From Sphingomonas aliaeris (lineage in GTDB: Bacteria > Pseudomonadota > Alphaproteobacteria > Sphingomonadales > Sphingomonadaceae), in NCBI RefSeq assembly GCF_016743815.1, contig NZ_CP061036.1, positions 1 to 64,000 of the forward strand: a DNA stretch of 64,000 bases, given 5' to 3'. The notes under the pieces were generated by a model that was given only the letters and a program-made list of their open reading frames with translations, ran no database searches and was not told the DNA's origin. Position numbers and translations under genes: made by a program. Positions within the stretch are counted from its first letter, which is position 1. Each line of letters starts with the position of its first letter. Positions 50,814-59,168 of this stretch are shown here, in pieces.

Positions 50814-51131
50814 CTACCCCTTGGGGAACAGTCGGCGCTTGACCTCGGCCTGGTGCTCGCCGTCGGACCTGCCGAGTGTCTTCATCCGATCGGTCTCGAG
50901 GGTCGCTCCCAGTTCTGCCGGCAGGCTCGCCCAAGGGCGGGCGGCCGCGATCGCGTCGGCTGCGGTCGGCAGCTCGCGGAGGTCGGTGCCCCTCCAGAAG
51001 AGGATCTCGTCCTCGCCGGCCATCTCCGGGTCGGGTCGCATGACCTGGACGAAGAAGGTGTCCAGGGGTCGATCCCATCCGATGGCGACGGTGTTCTCGC
51101 CTTGAAGGCCGGTGAAGACGTGTCTGCTCAT
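50814..51131 (-). CDS. Unknown protein of 105 aa
   Basis: ATG 51131 with GGGAG 8 bases upstream; a GTG at 51140 is an alternative. MSRHVFTGLQGENTVAIGWD, RPLDTFFVQVMRPDPEMAGE, DEILFWRGTDLRELPTAADA: a small alpha-beta protein with a basic end (AEVKRRLFPKG). Very similar layouts recur on related plasmids under hypothetical names. No function evident. Confidence 0.6.
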   Translation of the reverse strand: MSRHVFTGLQGENTVAIGWDRPLDTFFVQVMRPDPEMAGEDEILFWRGTDLRELPTAADAIAAARPWASLPAELGATLETDRMKTLGRSDGEHQAEVKRRLFPKG

Positions 51132-51183
51132 GAAAGTCACTCCCGCTCGGGCGATAACTGCGTCGTCCAGTTCGTTGATACGG

Positions 51184-51474
51184 TCAGAGGGTTACCCAGG
51201 CCAATTGCCACGGCCGAGGCCCGGGCTCGAACCGGACCACACCGACGATGTCTTCGACGCCCATCGCGACGCATCCTTCCAGCCACGTGACGTAAGATGC
51301 AGACTCCGCGAGGTCGGCGTCCAGGAGATCGTCCAGCATCGAGGCCTCGCGCGCGGTCTGCTCGGGGAGTGCATCCCAGTCCAGTCCGTCAAGGAACCGG
51401 CTGCGCCGCTCCATGAAGCGGACCAACCGGTGTTCGTCGTGCTTGGCGATGGCAATGGCCTGTTCGATACGCAT
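51184..51474 (-). CDS. Unknown protein of 96 aa
   Basis: ATG 51474. MRIEQAIAIAKHDEHRLVRF, then MERRSRFLDGLDWDALPEQT, TAREASMLDDLLDADLAESA: helical, acidic, with VTWLEGCVAMGVEDIVGVVR near the end. No family recognised. It follows the Mom-like gene by 62 bases and is probably cotranscribed with it. Confidence 0.55.
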   Translation of the reverse strand: MRIEQAIAIAKHDEHRLVRFMERRSRFLDGLDWDALPEQTAREASMLDDLLDADLAESASYVTWLEGCVAMGVEDIVGVVRFEPGPRPWQLAWVTL

Positions 51475-51536
51475 GGCTCGTCTCCTCCAATGGACACGAG
51501 CTCTCCTCCCCCTCTCCTACCCGTCGGCACGACGGG

Positions 51537-52343
51537 TCAGGCTCCTAGCTGCTCCCGCAGGACGTCGGAGCGGATCGGATAAGCCAGTCTGGGCAGCGCT
51601 CCGCCAGTGCGGCGTGCTTTACGGGTGAGCTCGAAACAGTAGGTGAAGAGCGGGCTCTGGCGGGCGCTGGTCAGGATATGCGCCTCGCGGCATCGATCTA
51701 GCCAAGCGCGGGGATGCTCCATCGGCCTCGGGCGCGGCGCTCCGAGGCGGACAAGCTGGTCAATCGCGCCGGCATGGCCGCTTTCCAGGTTGCGGATCTT
51801 GGACAGCGTCCGGTCCGAGATGGTCTCCCCGGCGATGCGGAGCACCTGCCGCGGCCTCGTTCGCCCGCGATAGGCCCCTGACAGGGCGGCATAGACGCCG
51901 CCACAATGGCCGAAGGCTGGGTCCGAAAAGCTGACGACGGCTTCGATCCGGGGTCGCATGAGGCGCAGGAGACGGAAGGCTCGTGAGGCGAAGAAGCTTT
52001 CGCCGTTCGCCGCGACGCTGGGCAGGCATAACAGCCGCTGCAGGACGCAGCCCTGGGCAGGATCTCTGAACCCGGTGTGGCGGGTGATCACGGCTCCTGT
52101 CGCCGGCACCCCGAAGACGATAAGCCCAGATAGAGCAGGCCTTCCGGCTGCGCCTGGGCCGAACAGCCCTACGGCGACCTGTGCCGCGGGGTAGCGCGGA
52201 AGATAGTGGTGGTCGGAGATGAAGGCGCGCGCGGTCGTGTGGTCGACGATGTCGACGGCGTAGCGGCTTGGGTCGATCATGGTGTCGCCGGAGACGAACA
52301 GGTTGCGCCGGTCCCGCCAGCGCTGGGTTCGGTCGGTCAGCAT
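51537..52343 (-). CDS. Mom-family DNA modification protein (GNAT-like)
   Basis: 268 aa from ATG 52343, which overlaps the preceding stop by 7 bases; ATG 52280 is an alternative. Family-like segments: DHTTARAFISDHHYLPRYPA, ALSGLIVFGVPATGAVITRH, and VVSFSDPAFGHCGGVYAALS followed by GAYRGRTRPR. Phage Mu Mom has the same (S/Y)-x-DP-x-x-GH-x-G-x-(I/V)-Y line within a GNAT-type fold; Mom adds a methylcarbamoyl group to adenine N6 in DNA and so defeats restriction. I infer a related DNA modification. It closes a block with a cytosine methyltransferase and a DpdA-like protein. Confidence 0.65.
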   Translation of the reverse strand: MLTDRTQRWRDRRNLFVSGDTMIDPSRYAVDIVDHTTARAFISDHHYLPRYPAAQVAVGLFGPGAAGRPALSGLIVFGVPATGAVITRHTGFRDPAQGCVLQRLLCLPSVAANGESFFASRAFRLLRLMRPRIEAVVSFSDPAFGHCGGVYAALSGAYRGRTRPRQVLRIAGETISDRTLSKIRNLESGHAGAIDQLVRLGAPRPRPMEHPRAWLDRCREAHILTSARQSPLFTYCFELTRKARRTGGALPRLAYPIRSDVLREQLGA

Positions 52344-52636
52344 GACGGGTCGCACCGTCGCGTCTGCGGCCTCGTTCGTGGGCGGGGACGGTTGAGACAC
52401 CGGGCGATGTGGCCTGCATAGACTCCGACGGCCGACCAATAGGCTGCGAGTGGCGGCTTGTGCGTCCGCCAGCTTTTCTCGGCACGTTGACGCGCGTCCA
52501 GCTGCAGGTCGAGCAGCACGAGGCGGAGCGCCTCCTGGGCGGCCGGTTCGAGATCGCGAAGCGCGGCGATCGCCGGCAGGCTGAGGATCGGATTGCGGAC
52601 GTCGGCGCGTGCCGAGCGATCGATCACATGAACCAT
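52337..52636 (-). CDS. Small helical protein between the methyltransferase and Mom-like genes
   Basis: 99 aa. NPILSLPAIAALRDLEPAAQ, EALRLVLLDLQLDARQRAEK, SWRTHKPPLAAYWSAVGVYA: an Ala/Leu-rich helical bundle with a basic C-terminus. It overlaps the methyltransferase stop by 13 bases and the Mom-like start by 7, so the three are cotranslated. No named family; its constant position suggests a partner of one of the two enzymes. Confidence 0.6.
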   Translation of the reverse strand: MVHVIDRSARADVRNPILSLPAIAALRDLEPAAQEALRLVLLDLQLDARQRAEKSWRTHKPPLAAYWSAVGVYAGHIARCLNRPRPRTRPQTRRCDPSC

Positions 52637-55025
52637 GTGTCGATCCCGTCGAGATCGAACGCCGCCTGGCGGTTGTCGATAGTGAGGGCCAGCGCGCCGG
52701 GCTTCACCCAGATCTCGCGAGGCGAAAGCGTGAACCGCTCACCGGAGTCCGCAAGGAGCAGCGTTTCGCCGACGGTCGTGGCAATGCTGCAGGACGCGGG
52801 CGGCGGGATGGCGTTTCCGACCCATTCGCGCTTTTCGGCGTCGGACGTGCCGATCAGGTCGACATATTCGGTGGGATCGAGAATCCCCTGGATGACGAGG
52901 AGTTCGGCCGAGGTGAACGGGCGGTGCCATGTACCGTCGAGCGCGACGATGCGCGCGACCAGGCGATCGTCTTTTGCAGGGAGCGCCTTGGGGTAGCTCT
53001 GAGATGGCGCTTCGGCTTCGCGAGGGTCGGCGATCGACCAGCTGCCGTTGTTGTCCTTGGCGTGGCCGGGGATCGCCTTGGTGTGCTGAGTCCAGCCAAC
53101 GATCCCGTAGTGGCTCTGCGAGAGGTAGTTCTGCCGGTCGCCGCGGGCCAGTCCCCTCGGCCTCGGGTCGGCAACCGACAGCGCTCCCGAGCCGACACGG
53201 TCGGAGCCGGTGACGGTAGGCGCGGCGGCGGTCGCCGGCACCACGCGCACCTTGTTCGCGTACTGGCCCATCTCGCCGGCCCGGTAGATCGGGTCGGCAA
53301 CGACGAAGGCACCCATGCCGGTGGTCGACGCCCCAATCACCGCGTTCGCCGGGCTGTCATAAGGGCAGACCCGGTATTTGCCGTTGGTGTGGCGGCCTGC
53401 TCGCGCGCGCGGGTCATCTACGGCGCCGGCCTGGTCGGTGATCGCGACGATACGGAACGTCGCGGCTGTGGGGGAGCGGTGGGCTCGGGGGTCGGAGACG
53501 GCGTTTGGCCCCGACCCGACCCACATGTTGGCGGTGACAACGCCGGCGGGTCGATCCCAGGTGCGGACGCCGAGCTGCACGCTTGCGGGGTGACCATCGA
53601 TGCGAGGATCGGCGACAGAGTGAGCGCCGGTGGTGGGCTTCGGAGATCCGGTCACCACTCCGGTTGCAGCGGCCCAGCTTACCACACCGAGAACATGCCG
53701 ATGGGTAGCGGGCCCATAGGCGGGCGTCGGATCGGCAATCGTGAAGGTGAGGTCCGAGATGCCGGCGGTAGCGGCGGCGCTTCGGCCTCGGGCGCGGATG
53801 CACGGGTCTGCCACGCTGAGCGCTCCCCGGCGACGTGAGCGGCTCCGCTCACAACCCGGGCCGCTGCGTCATAGGGCGCGACCGACAGGAGGTTGGTGTG
53901 GGTTCCTGAGCGGTAGCCCGGCCGGGGATCTGCGACCGAGAAGCTGCCGTTGGTCGGGCCGCCACGGCTGCTGACCACGCCGACATGCTCGATCCAGTGG
54001 CGCACCCCGAGATACCCGCTCCCGTTGCGCGAGCAGAAGGCACGGGGATCGGCGACCGAGTAACGACCCTGGCCCGGCGCGCGGGCGCTGGTGACCAGCG
54101 GGCTGCGGTCTTCCCAGCGACAGACTCCGTAGGCGTTGTCGCGTAGCGGCACCTCGGGGCGTATCCCATAATCGCGCAGCAAGCCGTTCTCGACCGCGAG
54201 CTTGTTGAGCGATCGCCAGTCCGATCCGGCCTCGACAAACGCGAGCCTCACCCAGGTCTGCCACTGGAGCGACGGCACCCGGTGCATCGGCCCTGCAAGC
54301 GGATCTCCGGGCAGCGGCATTTGGCCGATGACCTCGCCCACGCCCCGCAGCGGGTATTTACGCGGCTGGTAGATGAAGGGAGGCACGCGTTCGGCGTGGC
54401 GCGCGATGAGGATGAAGCGCTTGCGGCTCTGCGCAAGGTGGCCGAGCTCGCCGCAATCATGGCGATCCTCGTTTACCGAGTAGCCATAGGCACGAAGCAG
54501 CGCGATGATCTGGTCGAGAAGCCAGCGGCCTCGGGTCTGGATCCGGGGGACGTTCTCGATGAGAATGATCCGGATCGGATCGTCCTTGTAGGCCTCGAGG
54601 GTGAGCCAGATGCCGCGTAGCGTGAGTGCGTTCAGCGCCTGGTACTTGTCCGTCAGGCTCTTGGCCTGTGACAGCAGACCGCTGAAGCCCTTGCAGGGCG
54701 GGCTGAGCAGCATGCAGGTGAGCGCGCCCAGGGCGGCGCGGATGTCTGCGGGGACGGCCTCGCGCCAGTCCCAGTCGGGTTCGCGTCCGTGGAAGGCGCG
54801 ATACTGGTCGCGGCTGAAGAGGTCCATGACCGTGCCGGGCACGCCGGTGAGCCGCTCGAAGTTGCGGATGGCGCCGGGATCGACGTCGATTCCCCCGGCG
54901 CACTCCCAGCGCGCGACCATGTTGCCCACGCGCGGGCGGGCCTGGTTGAAGCCCTTCGCGCCGGCACCGATGCCCGCAAAGAGGTGCCCGTGGCGGTAAA
55001 CTCGGGTGATGGTAGACTGAAGCAT
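52624..55025 (-). CDS. DNA (cytosine-C5) methyltransferase with ADP-repeat region (frameshifted)
   Basis: About 800 aa from ATG 55025 (GGAGG upstream). Motif I HLFAGIGAGAKGF, motif IV LLSPPCKGFSGL with the catalytic Cys, motif VI ENVPRIQ, motif VIII QSRKRFILIA and, near the end, motif X VGNAIPPPAS. Between VIII and X lie about ten repeats of 35-45 aa, each with a core like SVADPR. The frame breaks in repeat 3 at the C4 run 53825-53828; one added G (coding strand) gives AGGALSVADP. C5 methylation is clear; the repeat region is unusual and may recognise DNA. First strong gene after the DpdA-like gene in a compact block. Confidence 0.85.
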
Positions 55026-55093
55026 GGGGCCTCCGGATGGTTGTCTGGGCGCAGGTCGCCCGCGCCGCTCACCTCCTCGATCCCCCTTCCCTC

Positions 55094-56149
55094 TCAGGCC
55101 GCTTCGCGGCGCTCGTTGAAGAGATCGGCCGCCCATGCCTCGACCCATCCGGCGGTGATTTCGTCGTGGTCGAGGTCGCCGCTCTCGATCAGGTCGCGGA
55201 TCTGCTGGCGGGCGAGCGTGATCGCGTCTTCCCATGGGTCGACCGGGCCCGGCGATGGCGGAACCGCCTCATCGGCCTCGGGCAGGAGCCGCGAGGGAGA
55301 GGCCGTGCGGGCGCATTGCTGGCGATACCAGCGCTCCAGATGGTCGGCGACGAGGAAGTCTGTCTTTCGGACGCCACGCCGATGGGCGTCGTGGCGTGCT
55401 GCGATCCCGTAAGCTTGGGAATCGATGGAGGCGACCCAGTGTGCGAAGGGGGCGAGGTACGGGAGGGCGTCGCCCTTCACGCCGAAGGCGTGCAGCCTGG
55501 CGCCGATGGGGAAGTCGCGGCTGAGCCGCTCGACAATCGCGATCAGGCCCTCCGGTCCGTGGATCGGACGGCGGCACATGCTGCCGATGCCGACCACGGT
55601 GCCGGGGAGGATCAGATCGTCGAGCTTGTCGAGGCACCGCAGGTAGTCATCCGGGGTGCGGCCCTGCAGGACCGGCATGAACCTTTCGCGGATGCCAAGG
55701 TCAACGGCTCGCGCGTGGCACTCGCGGTTTGTCGCGATCGTCCGGGAGATCCTGTCGCGGACTTCCTCCCGGTCGTGGGCGCATTCGACCTCGCAGCAAT
55801 AGTCGGCGCTGGCGACGCGGCGGAAGGGGTAGGACGCTGCGAGCGCCATGTAGTCGTCGATCGACCATGGCATACCGTTGTACGCCACGGTCATTGTGTA
55901 GCCGGCGGAATCGAGGTCGATGCTGGCCAGGTCGGCCACGTTCGCCAGCGTGCTGGTCCGCCAGCCTGTCCAGTCGCGCCAGCCATCGGCCTTGCGCCAC
56001 CTCGACAGGCAGTTGGCCGAGATCAGAACCGGCGCGCGCAGTGCGACGGCCCGCTCGAGGAGCGCTCCTCTCGCGAGGTGCGGCAGTCCGACGATGATCT
56101 CGATGCCAGACGGTGTGATGGTCGCGCAGGGGTTGGCGACCGCGCCCAT
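55094..56149 (-). CDS. DpdA/TGT-like protein, probable 7-deazaguanine DNA modification
   Basis: 351 aa from ATG 56149, overlapping the preceding stop (TGATG). The TIM-barrel pattern of tRNA-guanine transglycosylases is visible: ASIDLDSAGYTMTVAYNGMP (substrate-Asp region), RFMPVLQGRTPDDYLRCLDK, GTVVGIGSMCRRP, RLHAFGVKGDALPYL, HWVASIDSQAYGIAARHDA. DpdA relatives insert preQ0-derived bases into DNA rather than tRNA. No queC/D/E genes lie nearby, so precursors would come from the host. tRNA specificity or another TGT role cannot be excluded. Neighbours (methyltransferase, Mom-like) support DNA. Confidence 0.65.
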   Translation of the reverse strand: MGAVANPCATITPSGIEIIVGLPHLARGALLERAVALRAPVLISANCLSRWRKADGWRDWTGWRTSTLANVADLASIDLDSAGYTMTVAYNGMPWSIDDYMALAASYPFRRVASADYCCEVECAHDREEVRDRISRTIATNRECHARAVDLGIRERFMPVLQGRTPDDYLRCLDKLDDLILPGTVVGIGSMCRRPIHGPEGLIAIVERLSRDFPIGARLHAFGVKGDALPYLAPFAHWVASIDSQAYGIAARHDAHRRGVRKTDFLVADHLERWYRQQCARTASPSRLLPEADEAVPPSPGPVDPWEDAITLARQQIRDLIESGDLDHDEITAGWVEAWAADLFNERREAA

Positions 56150-56508
56150 CACAGGTCTTCCCGCAACATCATGGTGAGCACGCGACGCGTGATGCTGGCG
56201 TCGGCGGGATCCTCGGAGCCCCATTCGAAAGCCTGATCGTAATAGTCGATCGTGAAATAGACCTGAGTGTCGTCGACGGTGAACTCGCCGCGCTCGCGTA
56301 ACGTGTCGCCTTCGGCAAACTTATAGCGTCGTAGCTCCTGCAGGAGTCGCGCCTGTGCGATTGCTTGGGACGCCACGCTGTCGGTCGAAAGGGCTGCCAG
56401 GCAGGCGCGCGTCACGGTGACGCGCGCTGTCCGGTCGAGCCCTTGGCGGCAACGATCATTCAAGCGGCCGATGGCTTCGCTGCGGGTGCTGGTCACGGTA
56501 TCGATCAT
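56149..56508 (-). CDS. DUF3768 family protein
   Basis: 119 aa. RSEAIGRLNDRCRQGLDRTA, ARVTVTRACLAALSTDSVAS, then FTVDDTQVYFTIDYYDQAFE, GSEDPADASITRRVLTMMLR. The WKIDYYD/GSPDP-type core with TRVLT end is the DUF3768 signature, a small family frequent on alphaproteobacterial plasmids and phages; function unknown. It overlaps the DpdA-like gene by 1 base, so both are translated together, which may hint at a link. Confidence 0.8.
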   Translation of the reverse strand: MIDTVTSTRSEAIGRLNDRCRQGLDRTARVTVTRACLAALSTDSVASQAIAQARLLQELRRYKFAEGDTLRERGEFTVDDTQVYFTIDYYDQAFEWGSEDPADASITRRVLTMMLREDL

Positions 56509-56538
56509 GGCGATGTCCTTTCGCCTGAGGGTTCGTGG

Positions 56539-57474
56539 TCAGGCGGCGAGCGCGTGCGGTGCGCTGCGGCCTTGATCGGGGAAGGCGGCGTGGAAGCGGT
56601 CCAGCCAGCTGGCGAGTGTCGGCCGTTCGCCGATCGGGATGGCACCTGCGACGTCCTGGAATCGGATCAGCTCGGTCGGCGCGTCGCGGACGATGCGATC
56701 GACTTCGTCGGCAGGCAGGAGACGCTCTTGGCGGATGAACATCGTCATCGACCCGGGGCGTGCGCGGGTACTGCGTCGCCAGAGTCCCTCGACCGTGTGG
56801 AGCCGCGGTGCCGCTCGGGCCTCGACCAGAACGATCAGGCGGAGGCACCATGTTGGCAGCTCGCGGATCTCCTGGGGCGAATTGGCGATGCACACCCAGC
56901 ACGCCGATTTTGGCGGAACGGGAAGGCCCTCGGCCTCGATCCGGCGAATGCAGGCACCGCGGTCCCAGCCCCATTCGCGCAACGGAGACTGGCAATCATA
57001 ACGAGGGTCGTCGATTGAGAGCGCGTGGTTGGCGCGCTTGGTATCGCGCGGGCCGGCATCGTACCCGATCAGGCGCACGACCCGTTGGCCGCGCTCCCAT
57101 GCCTCGATCGCTGGCTTCCACTTGGCCAGGTAGGCGTCCTGCGGCGCTTTCTTGTATTTGAGGCTGCAGCTCGACCCGCCCAGTGACTTGCTCGGGAGCG
57201 TCGCGTTGGTCAGGCACATCTCGAGGATCCCGTAATACGGGGGCCAGTGCTTGAACCGCTTCGGGGTGTAGGAAACGAGCTCGAACGGGATGCCGCGGTC
57301 GCGCATCCACGGCCGGATCACGTCGAGATAGGCGTAGGTCGCCGGCTTCTCGACGCCGGTGTCCGCGCTCAGGCACAGGTCCGGCGCTTCGCCCCGGGCG
57401 TGCTTCTCGATCAGCAGTGCGGTGCTATCGACCCCGATCCCGTAGGCGAGCACGACGGGCGGCGGCGGGATCAC
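56539..57474 (-). CDS. PP-loop ATPase, PAPS-reductase/DndC-like
   Basis: 311 aa. PP-loop AYGIGVDSTALLIEKHA at residues 9-25 (SGGxDS type) and the ATP-binding layout DLCLSADTGVEKPATYAYLD. Cysteines in MCLTNATLPSKSLGGSSCSL and ACWVCIANSP could bind an Fe-S cluster, as in TtcA or DndC. Such PP-loop proteins activate a carbonyl or phosphate by adenylation; DndC handles DNA phosphorothioation. No dnd partners (DndB, D, E) are nearby. It begins with ATGA overlap from the GHKL gene and is followed by DUF3768 after 30 bases. Confidence 0.72.
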   Translation of the reverse strand: MIPPPPVVLAYGIGVDSTALLIEKHARGEAPDLCLSADTGVEKPATYAYLDVIRPWMRDRGIPFELVSYTPKRFKHWPPYYGILEMCLTNATLPSKSLGGSSCSLKYKKAPQDAYLAKWKPAIEAWERGQRVVRLIGYDAGPRDTKRANHALSIDDPRYDCQSPLREWGWDRGACIRRIEAEGLPVPPKSACWVCIANSPQEIRELPTWCLRLIVLVEARAAPRLHTVEGLWRRSTRARPGSMTMFIRQERLLPADEVDRIVRDAPTELIRFQDVAGAIPIGERPTLASWLDRFHAAFPDQGRSAPHALAA

Positions 57475-59144
57475 GATGCGTCTGCCAGGATGGGCGTGAT
57501 CGCGATAGTCAATTCGCCGCTGGTGACGGTTATCGTGACGGCGCGATCGTCCGGAACCAGGAGCGAATAGCCCGAGAGGAGGTCGCGGAGGCGTCGTTCG
57601 AGCGCGGCATCCTGACCCTCAAGCAGCCGAACCATGCGCTGCGCGGCGTCGCGCTGGAAGCGTTCCTGCTGGGTGTCGTAGCTGTCGGCGTCGCTGTCCT
57701 CGTTCGCCGAGAAAGCGGCGCTTTCCAGCAGGTCGGCGACGTCGAGCGCCGAAACGTCGCAACCGCGGCGGACGAACACCGCGGTGTCCAGGGCGGGGTA
57801 GTAGAACTCCGAGCTGGTCCCGAACGCGACGTCGGCATCGCACGCGACCTCGACTGACGCGCCAGCGTGCGAGAGGGTGGCGTTGAGGGTGATCGAGTCC
57901 GCCCAGCCGTTTTCGGCCTCGCACGGCGGCTCGATCGTGTCGGATACGGTGAAGCGGTGTTCACCCTGTACGATGTCGAAGGCCAGCGTCTCGATGCGCG
58001 CCAGGGTGTCGTACCAGCCATAGCCGGCGAAGGCGTCCTTAGCCTCGACCAGCGGGCCCCCGAACGGGTTGTGGGCGGTGATCGCGCGTTCGGCGGGCTG
58101 GGCGATCAGCGCGTCGAAGTCGGGCATCAGCACCATCGACGCTCCGGCCTTCCGTTCGCCGGTCTCGTAATTGCGCGAGGTGTCCGCAGCCGGTGCTACC
58201 CAGGCGAACAGGTACGGCTCCGCCTCCGGGAGCACGATCCCGAGGTCGCGGGCCTCACACCATTGGTCGAATGCCAGGCGGTGGCATCCTCTGGCCGCAA
58301 TCGCGCGGTACAAAGCGCAATGCACCGCAAGTCGGAGCGCTGCGATCCCGTCGTTCTCGACGACTTCCTTGCGAGCGGGGAGCACCAGCTGGATGCCGGG
58401 AGCGTTGACGATGTCGACGCGGGCGATCCAGCGGCCGCCCCGGTCGACTTCGTGCAGGTGCGGCAGCCTGCAGGGTATGGTCACCCCATGGAAGTTGAGG
58501 TTCGGGTCCGTCACCGAGTGGTGGTTGGTGGCGACGTTGAAGATCCCGATGCGGGTGCCGTTCCCGGTTTCGACGTGGACGGCATCGGCCAGCCAGTCGT
58601 TCTGTTCCTGAGCGGTATCGTTCAGGGTCACGGCGACGGGAAAATGGCGGGACGCCTTGGCGACGTCGCTCTCGATCGTCTTCACCCATGCCTCGGGCAT
58701 GCGGACGGTGATCGATGTCCCGTAAGGGATCGGGTCGGAGGAGATCGCGATCGGCCGGCTCGTCTCCCAGGCCATCGCCGGGATGTGGGCCATCCAGCCT
58801 TGGCGGTCAGGCTGGGAATAAGAGCGGATGATCACGTCTCTGCCGGCGAGGCTGAAGACGCCCATTCCGGCCGGGTCCTCGGCGCGGCGCGTGTCATCCG
58901 ACCATCCGGATCGGCCGAGGGTGACGATCGACGCGGGATCTGCGATTCCATGGCCGTCGTCGACGACTTGCAGGTAGGTGGCGTCGCTTGCCGTGATGAC
59001 GGTCACAGCGACCAGGGTCGCGCCGGCCCTGCGTGCGTTCTGGAACAGCTCGCAGACGACGTCATAGGCGGTGTTGTTGAACAGCCGAGTGACCTTGGTG
59101 ATGGTCTCGGGCGCGACGGCCGTCGCGATCATGGCGGGGATCAT
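57471..59144 (-). CDS. GHKL (Hsp90/MutL-type) ATPase
   Basis: 557 aa from ATG 59144 (AGGAG upstream). N-box VVCELFQNARRAGATLV (Glu and Asn), G1 box QVVDDGHGIADPASIV, and G2 box PAGMGVFSLAG form the Bergerat ATP fold in the first 110 residues. The middle and C-terminal parts have beta-rich domains (IQLVLPARKEVVENDG, SITLNATLSHAGASVEVACD) and a helical Glu/Asp end. MutL, Hsp90 and topoisomerase relatives use this fold; here no histidine kinase signature is seen. It overlaps the PP-loop gene by 4 bases (ATGA) and is the first gene of the tight block. Confidence 0.8.
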   Translation of the reverse strand: MIPAMIATAVAPETITKVTRLFNNTAYDVVCELFQNARRAGATLVAVTVITASDATYLQVVDDGHGIADPASIVTLGRSGWSDDTRRAEDPAGMGVFSLAGRDVIIRSYSQPDRQGWMAHIPAMAWETSRPIAISSDPIPYGTSITVRMPEAWVKTIESDVAKASRHFPVAVTLNDTAQEQNDWLADAVHVETGNGTRIGIFNVATNHHSVTDPNLNFHGVTIPCRLPHLHEVDRGGRWIARVDIVNAPGIQLVLPARKEVVENDGIAALRLAVHCALYRAIAARGCHRLAFDQWCEARDLGIVLPEAEPYLFAWVAPAADTSRNYETGERKAGASMVLMPDFDALIAQPAERAITAHNPFGGPLVEAKDAFAGYGWYDTLARIETLAFDIVQGEHRFTVSDTIEPPCEAENGWADSITLNATLSHAGASVEVACDADVAFGTSSEFYYPALDTAVFVRRGCDVSALDVADLLESAAFSANEDSDADSYDTQQERFQRDAAQRMVRLLEGQDAALERRLRDLLSGYSLLVPDDRAVTITVTSGELTIAITPILADAS

Positions 59145-59168
59145 GGCAGGCTCCTGAAGCTGGCGTGA

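Noticed and set aside
56539..57474. A DNA phosphorothioation (dnd) system
   Set aside because: Only the DndC-like PP-loop protein is present; no DndA, B, D or E genes are visible nearby.
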